From Vitellaria paradoxa (lineage: Eukaryota > Streptophyta > Magnoliopsida > Ericales > Sapotaceae): a stretch of DNA of 64,000 nt. The notes under the pieces are model-generated. The model had not been told where the DNA came from, did not search any database, and saw nothing but the letters and a program-made list of their open reading frames with translations. The stretch covers positions 27,954,471 through 28,018,470 of the forward strand of contig CM034244.1 of assembly GCA_019916065.1 (NCBI GenBank), given 5' to 3'. This document shows, one piece after another, positions 54,901-64,000 of this stretch (its first letter is position 1; every line of letters starts with the position of its first letter). Both the position numbers and the translations under genes were made by a program.

Positions 54901-57545
54901 AAGGGGAGGTACTTAAATTACTTGATGCGGGTATCATCTACCCCATTTCTGACTCAAAGTGGGTGAGCCCCACTCAAGTGGTCCCTAAAAAGTCCGGTGT
55001 CACTGTTGTGGAGAATGAGAAGGGAGAATTAGTGCCTCAACGCACCCAAACTGGGTGGCGTATGTGCATTGATTATAGACGTTTGAATGCTGTGACGCGG
55101 AAGGACCACTTTCCTCTTCCCTTCCTAGACCAAGTACTTGAGAGAGTAGCAGGAAAAGCTTTCTACTGTTTCCTTGACGGGTATTCGGGGTATAATCAGG
55201 TTGAGATAGCACTTGAGGACCAAGAGAAAACCACATTTACACGCCCATTTGGTACCTTTGCGTATAGACGCATGCCTTTTGGGTTATGTAACGCACCTGC
55301 AACTTTTCAAAGGTGTGTGATGAGTATTTTCAGTGATATGGTTGAGAGATTCTTGGAGGTGTTCATGGATGATTTCTCCGTTTATGGAGATACATTTGAT
55401 GAGTGCTTGACCAACCTTGAAAAGGTTTTAATCCGTTGTGAGGAGAGTAATTTGGTCTTAAATTAGGAAAAGTGCCATTTTATGGTGCAACAAGGGATTG
55501 TCTTAGGGCATATAGTATCGCATCGTGGGATTGAGGTAGATAAAGCAAAAGTTGACTTGATTCAAAATTTTCCTATCCCTCGATGTGTTAAGAACGTAAG
55601 ATCATTTCTAGGCCACGCCGGTTTTTACCGACGTTTCATCCAGTCCTTTAGTTCTATTGCCCGACCTTTATGCTCATTGTTGTCCAATGATGTTCCTTTT
55701 GAATGGACAACAAAATGCCAGGAAGCATTTGATAGACTTAAACACTTGCTTACCACTGCACCAATTGTCCAAAGCCCGGATTGGTCTTTACCATTCGAGT
55801 TAATGTGTGATGCTAGTGACTTTGCGGTGGGAGCAGTTCTAGGGCAAAGAAAAGAGGGAAAACCTCATGTGATTTATTACGCTAGCAAAACCTTGAACGA
55901 AGCTCAAATTAACTACACCACTACTGAAAAGGAACTTCTAGCGGTAGTTTTTGCCCTGGATAAATTTAGGTCATACTTAGTAGGTTCATATATCACAGTG
56001 TTTACGGACCATACAGCTTTAAAATACCTTCTTTCTAAACAAGAGGCAAAGCCACGTTTAATTAGGTGGATGCTACTTCTTCAAGAATTTGATTTAGAAA
56101 TTAAGGATAAAAAAGGTGTGGAGAACGTAGTAGCAGATCATATGTCTAGATTGCCTCGGCATGTGTCCAATTCTAGTGACCTTCCGATAAATGAAAATTT
56201 CCCTGATGAGCATATTATGCATGTTAGCACTACTCCGTCCATTCAATCACCTTGGTATGCTGACATTGCCAATTATTTAGTAACGGGTCAAATTCCGTCA
56301 CATTGGACAAAGATTGATAAAGGTAAGTTCTTATGCAATGTTCGTAATTTCTTTTGGGATGAACCTTACCTTTACAAATATTGTCCCGATCAAATTGTAC
56401 GAAGATGTATTCTCGATGATGAGATTAACAGTGTTATTGAATTTTGTCACACTTTAGCATGTGGAGGTCACTTTGCATCAAAGAAAACTACCGCCAAAAT
56501 TCTGCAGTGCGGATTTTATTGGCCTTCTATGTTTAAGGATGTGCACAACTACTGTGTGAGCTGTGACCGTTGCCAACGTTTAGGAGCCCTCACTAAACGT
56601 AACGAGATGCCCCAACATCCTATAATCATTTTAGAAATTTTTGATTGCTGGGGTATAGATTTTATGGGCCCATTTCCTAACTCGTCTGGTTATGAATATA
56701 TTCTGGTGGCCATAGACTATGTTTCCAAGTGGGTAGAGGCCATTGCCACTCGTACTAATGATCACCGCGTGGTGATTAAATTTTTGAAAAAACATATCTT
56801 TTCTCGTTTTGGGATGCCGAGAGCAATTATTAGTGATAAAGGAAAACACTTTTGTAATAAACCTGTTGGCATCCTAATGCGGCAGCACGGTGTGACACAT
56901 AAGGTGGGAACTTCTCATCACCCACAAAACAGTGGTCAAGTTGAATTGGCAAACAGGGAGATTAAAGGTATCCTTGAAAAGACCGTCAACCCTAATAGAA
57001 AGGATTGGTCTTTGAGATTAGTTGATTCGTTGTGGGCGTATAGGACGGCTTACAAAACCATTCTAGGTATGTCTCCCTATCGTTTGGTTTATGGAAAAGC
57101 ATGCCATTTACCCGTTGAAATGGAGCATAGAGCATACTGGGCAATAAGGCAATTCAATGCCAATTTAAATGAAAGTGGTGTTCTTCGAAAGCTTCAAATT
57201 AATGAACTTGAGGAACTTAGAAATGATGCATTTGAGAATGCTAAAATTGCCAAAACCAAGATGAAAGAGTTACATGACAAGCACATTCGTAGAAAATCTT
57301 TCCACGTTGGCCAGAAAGTCTTAATGTATAATTCGAGGTTACATCTATTTCCGGGAAAACTTAAGTCTAGGTGGTATGGTCCATTTATTGTTATTTCGGT
57401 TTCAGGACATGGTGTGTGTGAGGTGCAAAATCCACGCAATAACACCACATTTAAAGTTAATGGACATCGCCTCAAACCTTATTTAGAAAATTTCGTGGTG
57501 GAAATTGAGTCGTGGGAGCTTACTGATCCCCCATCCTATGAGTGA
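51906..57545 (+). pseudogene. Athila-like gag-pol polyprotein with two nonsense codons
   Basis: One frame of 1,879 codons from MLLRSGR to TGA. Gag: about residues 95-280 (WERFKDLLMACPHHG). CCHC knuckle: residues 325-338. A charged Lys/Glu linker follows. Protease: LDLGASVNLLP (Asp near 702). RT: WRMCIDYRRLN, FLDGYSGYNQV, PFGLCNAPATFQR and FMDD at 1153-1156. RNase H starts at MCDASDF (Asp 1302). Integrase: an HHCC finger (HFASKKT...CVSCDRCQ) and catalytic D1585, D1644, E1680 (D,D35E). Two in-frame stops break it: TAA at 54222 just after the protease and TAG at 55464 in a position normally Trp. Both fit single C/G-to-T/A transitions. Otherwise it is complete. Confidence 0.92.
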
Positions 57546-58386
57546 AAAAGAATTTGACTGTGCATGTAATTGTATTATAGTTAGAATTAAAAGTAATTTT
57601 CTTTTCTTTCTATGGTTTAGGACTTAGTTTCTTGTGTTTTTCTTCTTGTTTTTCTTTTTAGCTTGGTTAGGTTAAAAAAATAATAAAAAAATAAAAAATA
57701 AAAAAATAAAAAATTTTTGACCGGTCCGGACACCCTGTTTGGCCGGTCCGGACAGCAGTAGGCGAAAAAACCATTGCCGTGGGTCGGTGGTCCGGACACC
57801 CCGTGGGCGGTCCGGACACCTGCAGATTTTTAAAGACCTTCTCTCTTCATTTGCCCGAACTTTCCTCTCTCTCTCTACTCCCCAACTTTGATTTCTTCAT
57901 ACCCAAATTTTCTCCTTCTGATCTAAGCATTCCTCAAGCCGTGGATTACAAATTTTTGGTGGTTTTCATTACCAATTTCTCGGTTCTTCAATCTTTTGGG
58001 GGGCTTCTTCAACCTAGGTACGGTTTCTTCACCTCCATTGAAGCCCTAACCTCAAGTTAGAGGTTTTATGAGTTTTTGTTTGATTTTTCTGTCTATTACT
58101 TTTTTTTCTAAAGTGGTTATTAGGGGCTTTTATTCTGATTTGGCTTGGATTTGCAAACTTTCCAAGAGTTTGCTTCTCTATGGAGGAACCCACCCGTGGG
58201 TCCTCATGTTCTTTCACGGGTAAAGCTTAGTTAAAAATGTTTCAATGGTAGGACTCATTGTGGTCCCATATTCCCCAATGTGCTTTTAATTAGATTAAAT
58301 TAGTTTATGGGTAGTGGGCCACTGGATTTGTGTGGACATAGGCATTGTTTAACTGTGTTTTCAATATTCATTTCTTTGTAGTAACA
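57546..58386 (+). promoter_or_regulatory. Promoter-like leader region downstream of pol
   Basis: After pol comes an A/T-rich stretch, then four copies of GGTCCGGACA(C) (57723-57820), the palindromic word also found in U3 of LTR A. TTTTTAAAG (near 57829) and a CT-rich tract (57840-57880) follow. A donor-like CCTAG/GTACGG (58016) and an acceptor-like TTTCTTTGTAG (58381) frame a possible leader intron ending six bases before the ATG of the next ORF. This could drive or splice a subgenomic mRNA for the 3' ORFs. Promoter activity is inferred. Confidence 0.45.
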
Positions 58387-59481
58387 ATGCAAAGTCGAAT
58401 CAAGAGCCGTGCTAATAGGCAATTAGGTGTGCCTTCCTATGATAGTGACCGCTTCAGGGGTTTGGATGAGGAGACTAAGTATGATGATGTATGGTGCTAT
58501 AAACCTGTGGTTATAGAGAGAATTTGGCAAGTTAACCAGTTTGAGGAGTTCATGCTCCCCCAGAACTTTGAAGGTAGAGGATGGTTAGCTATTGCTCAAT
58601 TCCAAGGCCAATGTATTCCGGATTTAGTAAGGGAGTTCTTCGCTAACATACGGGAGAATTCCATAAACAAAAGGAAGGGAAGAGAACGGATCACCAGTTG
58701 GGTCCGAGGGGTTGAAATTCCGTTAACCCCTAATGATTTTGCAGAACTATTTCAGTTGCCTAGGGTCCAGCGTCCTGAATTTGTTTACCCTGCTGAAGGC
58801 AGCCCACCTTTGAATGTTATTGCAAAGGAGATTTTAGTTGATAATCAAGAGTGGGTTGGCGAGTATAGGAAACCTATTTCTGCATTGACTGCTAAATATT
58901 GGGCCCTTCACATGTTCTCGTGCACCAACCTTCTTCCCCAGAATAGAAATGCTGATTGTAGCCCCGCACGGGCCAGATTAATATATGCTATTGGGACTAG
59001 AATGACCATTGATTTGCCCTCTTACATCTGGCATCAGATTGTCTACTCTTCTGAACATGAAGGAGGGCAATCCGGTCTTCCTTTTGGTGGGGCACTCACA
59101 GCTATTTTTCGGCATAAGGGTGCACAGATTCCGGCAGATTTACTTATCGCCCCTCATCTCCAACCTCTCACAGTCATGTCATATGCAAGATCTAGAGGGA
59201 ATGTTGAGAGAAAGAAGAAGAAGAGACCGAGTAGTACTTCTATGGGAGAAGGAAGTGGCTCTTCCCAACCTTGGGAGGAGGAAGATGAAACTGGGGTCAC
59301 CATTAATGAGTTGGTGCAACGAATGAATCGGTTGGAGCATAACCAGGCAGTGGATCATTCTATACTTGTGCAAATGCAACAGCGGCAAAATGAGATGCAA
59401 CAAGAGCAACACACTCAAACCCATCTCCTTCAGAATATCTTTGATTATATGCGGGATTCTCATCCTCAACCACCACAGTGA
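58387..59481 (+). CDS. 3' ORF 1, plant-retroelement accessory protein
   Basis: 364 residues from ATG 58387, chosen because it follows the acceptor-like tract and begins MQSRIKSRANRQLG; the frame is open further upstream but without support. The core (GRGWLAIAQFQGQ, PDLVREFFANIREN, SWVRGVEIPLTPNDFAELF) resembles the 'putative plant transposon protein' domain found next to Athila-like elements. A basic patch (ERKKKKRP, about residue 280) is followed by an acidic stretch and a Gln/His-rich, probably coiled-coil tail. No membrane segment is visible, so it does not look like an envelope protein. The ORF is undamaged. Function unknown. Confidence 0.65.
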   Translation: MQSRIKSRANRQLGVPSYDSDRFRGLDEETKYDDVWCYKPVVIERIWQVNQFEEFMLPQNFEGRGWLAIAQFQGQCIPDLVREFFANIRENSINKRKGRERITSWVRGVEIPLTPNDFAELFQLPRVQRPEFVYPAEGSPPLNVIAKEILVDNQEWVGEYRKPISALTAKYWALHMFSCTNLLPQNRNADCSPARARLIYAIGTRMTIDLPSYIWHQIVYSSEHEGGQSGLPFGGALTAIFRHKGAQIPADLLIAPHLQPLTVMSYARSRGNVERKKKKRPSSTSMGEGSGSSQPWEEEDETGVTINELVQRMNRLEHNQAVDHSILVQMQQRQNEMQQEQHTQTHLLQNIFDYMRDSHPQPPQ

Positions 59482-59775
59482 TGGAATCTTTACTTTTGTT
59501 GTCCTTGGTTTAGGAGAGTTTAGGGTTGATTTTTGCGAGATAATTTATGTATTTCCTAAAACTCCGAATGTCTTTTAGTATTTGCTATTTTACTGTATTC
59601 TACTGTTGCTTTTCTGCTGCTGGAACTTAGTTTCAATAGTATTTATTTTCTCATTCTTCGTTCTTTTCTAATTTTATAGTCTTTCAATTTTTTTTCTTTT
59701 TTTTTATGACATACATTGTGCTTTAAATTGGTATTAAGCTTGATTTTATGATTATATGATGAGAACAGGTTCACC

Positions 59776-60731
59776 ATGTCTGCTGAGTCTAACTCGTTTG
59801 TTCAAGATGCTCCATTCCTTAGTTATCTTGCAAATGTGAGTGAGGATGAGTATTTTGAGTGTCAATTGGAAGAATGGGGAAATGATCAGTTCGTAGATAG
59901 TAATTCGATTTCCCTTACCCCTAACCCTCCTCCTATTATTTTAATAACGCCACAACAATTATTTGAGGGCGTTGGGTGGGATGAGGTAGATTTAGGGCTC
60001 TTAATTGAAATGGCTTGGACTGAGGTTGATATTGCTACTGAATGGCCCGATGCACCTCTTTACGACACTGACACTGACACTGAATCACGCTTGCCTGAAT
60101 CGGATATGCCACCACTAGAGGCTATGGGTGATACTGAGTCTGATAATGAGTCAGATACTGAGTATGATACTGCATCTGAAAATGAGAGTGAAAATGAGAG
60201 TGAACCTGATGGAGAGGCTTTACAGAATATGCGCAATCGTTTTTATGATATGATTCGACATGAATTGAATGCAAGGTATGTCTTCTACTTTCTTTATTTG
60301 TTGCTGTTTTTTTTTTCTTTATTTGTTTTTATTTTTATTTTTGGGACTTTGTCTTTTGTATTTCTTGCTTTACTCTATTTTATTCAGTTTCACACATTGA
60401 GGACAATGTGCATCTTAGTTGGGGGGTGTGATTACACTTGAATAGTGTAATTACAAAATCCTTATTCTAATAAAAATCCATGCAATTATTTTAGTATTTA
60501 TGTATTTTTTTGTTATGCTTTATGTTAAATTGATTTCTCTTTCTTTATTGTAGGAAAAATAGGGAAATAGTTGAGATTAGCAGTGGAGAAGATGAAGAAA
60601 ACATTGAGGAGGAACCCGTGTTATCCACTGTACGAGCTCCAATTCGAACTAGAGCAAGAGCACGAAGGGAAAGAGAGCTAATGGGAAGCAGTGGTTCGGA
60701 CACCCTCAGGACCGGAACAAAAAAAATTTGA
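59776..60731 (+). CDS. 3' ORF 2, acidic protein, predicted spliced into the 3' LTR
   Basis: Exon 1 59776-60275 starts at an ATG and encodes an acidic protein with DTDTDTES and ESDNESDTEYD-type runs. At 60275 there is a consensus donor CAAG/GTATGT. A pyrimidine-rich acceptor CTTTCTTTATTGTAG ends at 60553, inside the 3' LTR. Removing 60276-60553 keeps the frame (phase 2) and adds 58 codons ending at TGA 60729-60731. These have an acidic block (SSGEDEENIEEE) and then a basic block (RTRARARRERE). Predicted length is 225 residues. Without splicing the frame runs into a hydrophobic tail (VFYFLYLLLFFFSLF) and stops at 60441. That tail is encoded by pyrimidine-rich, intron-like DNA, so splicing is preferred. 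Function unknown. Confidence 0.55.
60276..60553 (+). other. Predicted intron spanning the polypurine tract and LTR start
   Basis: 278 bp with GTATGT at the 5' end and TTGTAG at the 3' end, U-rich as plant introns are. It removes the polypurine tract and the first 125 bp of the LTR from the predicted mRNA. Confidence 0.5.
60416..60428 (+). promoter_or_regulatory. Polypurine tract before the 3' LTR A
   Basis: Within TTAGTTGGGGGGTG directly upstream of TGATTACAC, the plus-strand primer site. Confidence 0.85.
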
Positions 60732-62038
60732 AAACAAAAAAAAAAAAAAAGAAGATTCTGGGAGGCTACTGCCGTCCGGACACCTCTACGGGGTGTCCGG
60801 ACACCTGGACACGCGGAATTCCGTTTTTTTTTTTTTTTTTTATATTTCATATTAGGGTTTTGCATGGGGATATATATACACTTATGTTGCAGCCGTGTAG
60901 GGCATTCTGAACCTTATTATTTCCAGCCGTTTTAGAGGTTTTTCCAGTAGTTTTGAGAGAGTTTTTTTTAGAGATTAAAAAAATACAGCTTTGTGCGGTG
61001 TTCTTGGATTCATTGTGTTTCTTCATTAGTTTTACATTCTACGAAGTACGGTACATCTTCTTTCTTTTTTTCTGGATTCTTCTTAATATCAAGCTTTATT
61101 CTTTTTTTCTTTTTTTATCTTCTTTGTTATTTGTTATGCGTCATTATATGATTTTGTGCTTCATTGTGGTTATGGATCTAGCGTGAAAACCCTAAGTTCT
61201 TGATTCGACGAATCAAGGTAGGGTAGTTCATGAAAACACTATGGGATTGATTTTTACGTAAATAAATTTTGATTTATTTCGAAAACTTACGAAAATGAAA
61301 ATCCTTACTCATATTCGTTGAAATCACTGAGATGGGTTTTTGGGTCTTAAATTAATTAATATTTTCGAATAATTCAAAATCACAAACTAGGTTCAATCTG
61401 AAGTTGATTTATTTGGAAAAACTTCGAAATCAAAAATTTCTAACCAAATTCATCTGAAATCACTGGTATTGATTTTTGACTTTAAAAATTCTTTATAAGT
61501 TCTTAATAAATTTTTACCTAAGATTGAATCTGAATATCCTATAGTGTAGTAGTGAACTACCCGAACTTGTAAGTTGAATCAAGAACACTTTAAAAAAAAA
61601 ATCGACAAAACTTGTTAAATTAATTGCTTGTTTTATTTTAGTGTTTTAATTTTTAATTAATATTCTGTTTGGTTACAAATAGGAAACTAAACCCAGTTAA
61701 GAAAATAAAAAAATATATATATATATATTTGTTTATGAAATTTGAATGGTTAAGTTTCTTAAGTTGAGTTGTTTAATTTGAGCTATTTGTTTTTGCAATT
61801 TCTTAATTTGTTCTAAGATAATTTTAATTACACTTTGCTTTTGTGAACCCCTAAGATTTAGTAAATTCAAATTCAGAAATTTTGTTTATTAAATTAGGAA
61901 TTATTTTTAGAAAACCTAGAAACTGAATATATAGGTTCCCTGTGGAAAATCGACCTTGGACTTACCAAGTTAAAACTTCGACGTCCCTCTTGCGCTTGAG
62001 AGGTAAAAAAATCCTAAATACAGTTTTTGGGAGAGTCA
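60429..62038 (+). repeat. 3' LTR A
   Basis: 1,610 bp, same ends and features as the 5' copy: acceptor ending 60553, GTCCGGAC motifs near 60776-60805 (the first copy is mutated to GTTCGGAC) and a GATATATATA TATA box near 60869. It is followed by ATAAC. Confidence 0.93.
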
Positions 62039-62043
62039 ATAAC

Positions 62044-62830
62044 CACCAATTTATTTATTTGAATCATCAAACTCAACCGAACTATCATTTGTATAACACC
62101 ACAGAATTTACACATATTTATAAATCACAATAGCCGAACCTCTGTTCCATAAAACAAACATGTCCTTAACCGTTCTCTTTACTCTCTTTAACTCATTTCT
62201 TAAATCATTATATTATCAATTTAATCATAAATTCATTGTCAACATCATTCATAGTACATATAACTGAAATCAAAATAGGACAAGTACTCTATCTTGCGGG
62301 TCTATGACTACAGATTACTAACCTGTGCCCCCTTTCAGGCCTATCTCATACTGACTCTAGCCAATATGAGTAAACACCACGAATAGACGCTAACCACCTA
62401 GGATAACCCTCAAATGTGAATCATGCTATACATCATCTGCCACATTTTGTAGGTTACTAATCTACCAGATGCGTGTACCCATCCTTGCATAAGTTTTAAG
62501 ACTTTTAACCCTCGAGTATATCAATACCATATATTTCTAGTACCTTTTCCAAAACCAAATATTGGGAAGTTCAATATAAAATCAACTCTATAATAAATAA
62601 TTTCGTTATCAATTTTCCTGAGCTTATCAACCAGTGATACTAAACATAGCCTCAACATAATACTTCATTTATTTATCCCAGAACCTATATTCTACACAAA
62701 TTCAAGTTATGTATCATTATCCCACCCCATTTCCCAAGTCAATATATCATATCACCATCATCTTGCCATTATATACATATATACTAATAAAACATGCTTA
62801 GGTCATGAGTCTTTATTATGATATGGTGCG
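62044..62830 (-). mobile_element. LTR-like host sequence, right part
   Basis: Continuation of the sequence broken by the composite. It has words such as GGGTCTATGACTACAGATTACTAACC, in shortened form like those in antisense Del/Tekay LTRs. The end is not defined. Confidence 0.35.
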
Positions 62831-62879
62831 TCCAAAATCGCCCAAATGATAAAAATATGTTTAATTTTGAAAATAAGGG

Positions 62880-64000
62880 CTGAATGTAGAGACCGGGAGT
62901 CACCACTTAATACTTTCAAAATGGGTGTGTCAAGAGCTGCGTTCCAACCAGTTAGCATCTTATGCTTAATTGGTAAAGGAACCCGGATTCAAAGGGTAAA
63001 AGATAATTAGCGCTTAGCGCATAACTGGGGAATGAAGCTTTGCTCCAGATGATAAGGACTAGTTAGCGTCTAGTGTATAATTAGTGAAAGGAATTTCACT
63101 TCGCTGGGGAAGGAACAATTAGCACCTAGCACATAACTTAGGAAATGGAATCTTGCTCTAGATGAAAAAAGATAGTTAGCACCTAGTGCATAACTAAAGG
63201 AAGGAGTTTCATTCTGTTGGGGAGTTTAACTTTGAAGATAAATAGAATAATTAGCACCTAGCACATAACTGGAAAGAGAGCTTTACTCTAGATGATAAAA
63301 GGCAGTTAGCTCCTTGTGCTTAACTCGAAAATAGATAACAAGGGAAATGAGCCTTGCTCCATAAGATAAGAGATGGTCTAGTTCTAGAGACAGTTGGTTC
63401 CTGGTGCATAACTGGAGAAAAGGAGCCTTGGTCCAGATTAAAAGAAATAGTTAGCACTTGGCATATAACTGGAGGAAATAGAGCTTCGCTCTAGGTGACA
63501 AGGGCACCTAACTGGGGAAAGAAAAGAGCCTAACTCCATGCGAGAAAAAATAATTAGCGGCTCGCACATAATTATGGAAAGAAGCTTAACCCCAGATGAG
63601 GAGATAGTTAGCACCTTACGCATAACTAGTTAGCTCCAAATCAGCGCTTCATGCTGTGGAGACTGAACTCAAGCCTTCTGCTTGAGTTGCCTACATACCC
63701 TGTTAAGGGATCAGGTCTACGCAGCTCTAATTAGAAAGACAGTTAGCACCTAGCGCATAACTGTGGGAAGAAGTATCGTTCCAAATGAGAAAAGAATAGT
63801 CAGTGCCTAACGCATAACTAAAGAAAGAAGTTTCACTCTAATGAGGAGTTCAATTCCCAAAGATGCGCTTAGCGCAGGTGAGTGAGTACTATTTAGGAAA
63901 GGAACTCAACTCAGATCGAGAGCTCAGTTCCTAGTGATGATGGTCAGGTTTATATTAATGGTTGAGGAGCCTAATGTGATGTGAGTGATGTAGTTTCTAT
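62880..64000. mobile_element. Probable retroelement fragment running off the window
   Basis: It begins near GAGACCGGGAGTCACCACTTAA and later contains TTGAGTTGCCTACATACCC...AAGGGATCAGGTC (63686-63716), both words common in the LTRs and leaders of plant gypsy elements. No coding region is visible, and most of it is the minisatellite listed next. Confidence 0.4.
62951..63822 (+). repeat. 55-57-bp minisatellite, about 13 copies
   Basis: The word RTTAGCACCTAGYGCATAACT recurs about 13 times, at roughly 62951, 63005, 63062, 63118, 63174, 63249, 63304, 63391, 63448, 63553, 63606, 63742 and 63799. Common spacing is 54-59 bp, with some gaps of 75-133 bp. Between them lie GAAGCTTTGCTCCAGATGA-like segments. 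Copies are clearly diverged, so the array is old. Confidence 0.85.

Larger units (their letters stand above)
43816..62038 (+). mobile_element. 18.2-kb composite Athila-like retrotransposon with three LTRs
   Basis: Outer LTRs (43816-45421 and 60429-62038) are near-identical and flanked by the perfect 5-bp repeat ATAAC (43811-43815 and 62039-62043). Inside, in order: tRNA-Asp primer site, stand-alone gag (45672-46562) and broken ORF, polypurine tract, a third, related but different LTR (49706-51750), another tRNA-Asp primer site, gag-pol (51906-57545), two 3' ORFs and a polypurine tract. The tRNA-Asp primer site, DLGAS-type protease and 3' ORFs after integrase point to the Athila branch of Ty3/gypsy. 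The shared target duplication says the outer LTRs come from one insertion. How the inner LTR and extra gag came in is discussed in the findings. Confidence 0.85.

Noticed and set aside
60274..60441. Membrane-anchored envelope-like C-terminus of 3' ORF 2
   Set aside because: The hydrophobic codons are in pyrimidine-rich sequence directly after a consensus splice donor and run through the polypurine tract, so it is more likely intron than transmembrane coding.
62951..63822. Regular repeats resembling a CRISPR array
   Set aside because: Plant nuclear context, diverged repeats, irregular spacers that are themselves repeated, no cas genes. It is a minisatellite.

Overview
Host and overall character. 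The window is AT-rich plant nuclear DNA, most likely from a eudicot. The evidence is one multi-exon plant gene with GT-AG introns, a chloroplast outer-envelope protein family, and dense plant-type transposons: Ty1/copia, Athila-like Ty3/gypsy, Mutator-like, hAT, RTE-type LINE, a tRNA-derived SINE and MITEs. The species cannot be named from the sequence. No rRNA, tRNA or organellar genes were recognised.

The one host gene. Eleven exons on the minus strand (ATG at 41728, stop at 20786) rebuild an uninterrupted 360-residue Omp85-type beta-barrel protein of the OEP36/P36 kind, related to OEP80 but without POTRA domains. Exons 1-9 lie together at 41728-39031. Exon 10 is at 24512-24443 and exon 11 at 20943-20786. 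Intron 9 is 14.5 kb and is stacked with transposons: an RTE LINE, an hAT fragment, an old gag-only LTR element split by a very young copia element, a SINE, a non-autonomous MULE with a perfect 9-bp target duplication, and a duplicated cassette with an snRNA-like promoter. Intron 10 (3.5 kb) carries a Tourist-like MITE.

Left flank (1-20.6 kb). In order: a solo LTR (638-2613, target duplication TATTT), plain AT-rich DNA, a decayed copia element on the minus strand (6585-10386), an antisense LTR relic with repeated GGATTCGAATCC palindromes (about 10390-11520), a cluster of GTGAC/GTCAC repeats, and a decayed Mutator-like element (14217-19111) with a MuDR-type transposase pseudogene, long imperfect terminal inverted repeats and a near-perfect 9-bp target duplication.

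Right flank (42.7-64 kb). An 18.2-kb Athila-like element (43816-62038, target duplication ATAAC) sits in an older LTR-like sequence. Its layout is unusual: LTR A, tRNA-Asp primer site, stand-alone gag, polypurine tract, a different LTR (LTR B), a second tRNA-Asp primer site, complete gag-pol, two 3' ORFs, polypurine tract, LTR A. The outer LTRs differ by about 10 substitutions in 1.6 kb, so the composite is young. Gag-pol is one frame of 1,879 codons broken by only two nonsense codons. The last 3' ORF appears to be spliced into a final coding exon inside U3 of the 3' LTR, and a homologous acceptor and reading frame sit in LTR B. Beyond it, a 55-57-bp minisatellite runs to the window edge.

Main leads: the three-LTR composite; the accessory exon inside the LTR; a palindromic motif shared between the LTR and a promoter-like segment downstream of pol; and the host gene that spans a 14.5-kb transposon-filled intron.
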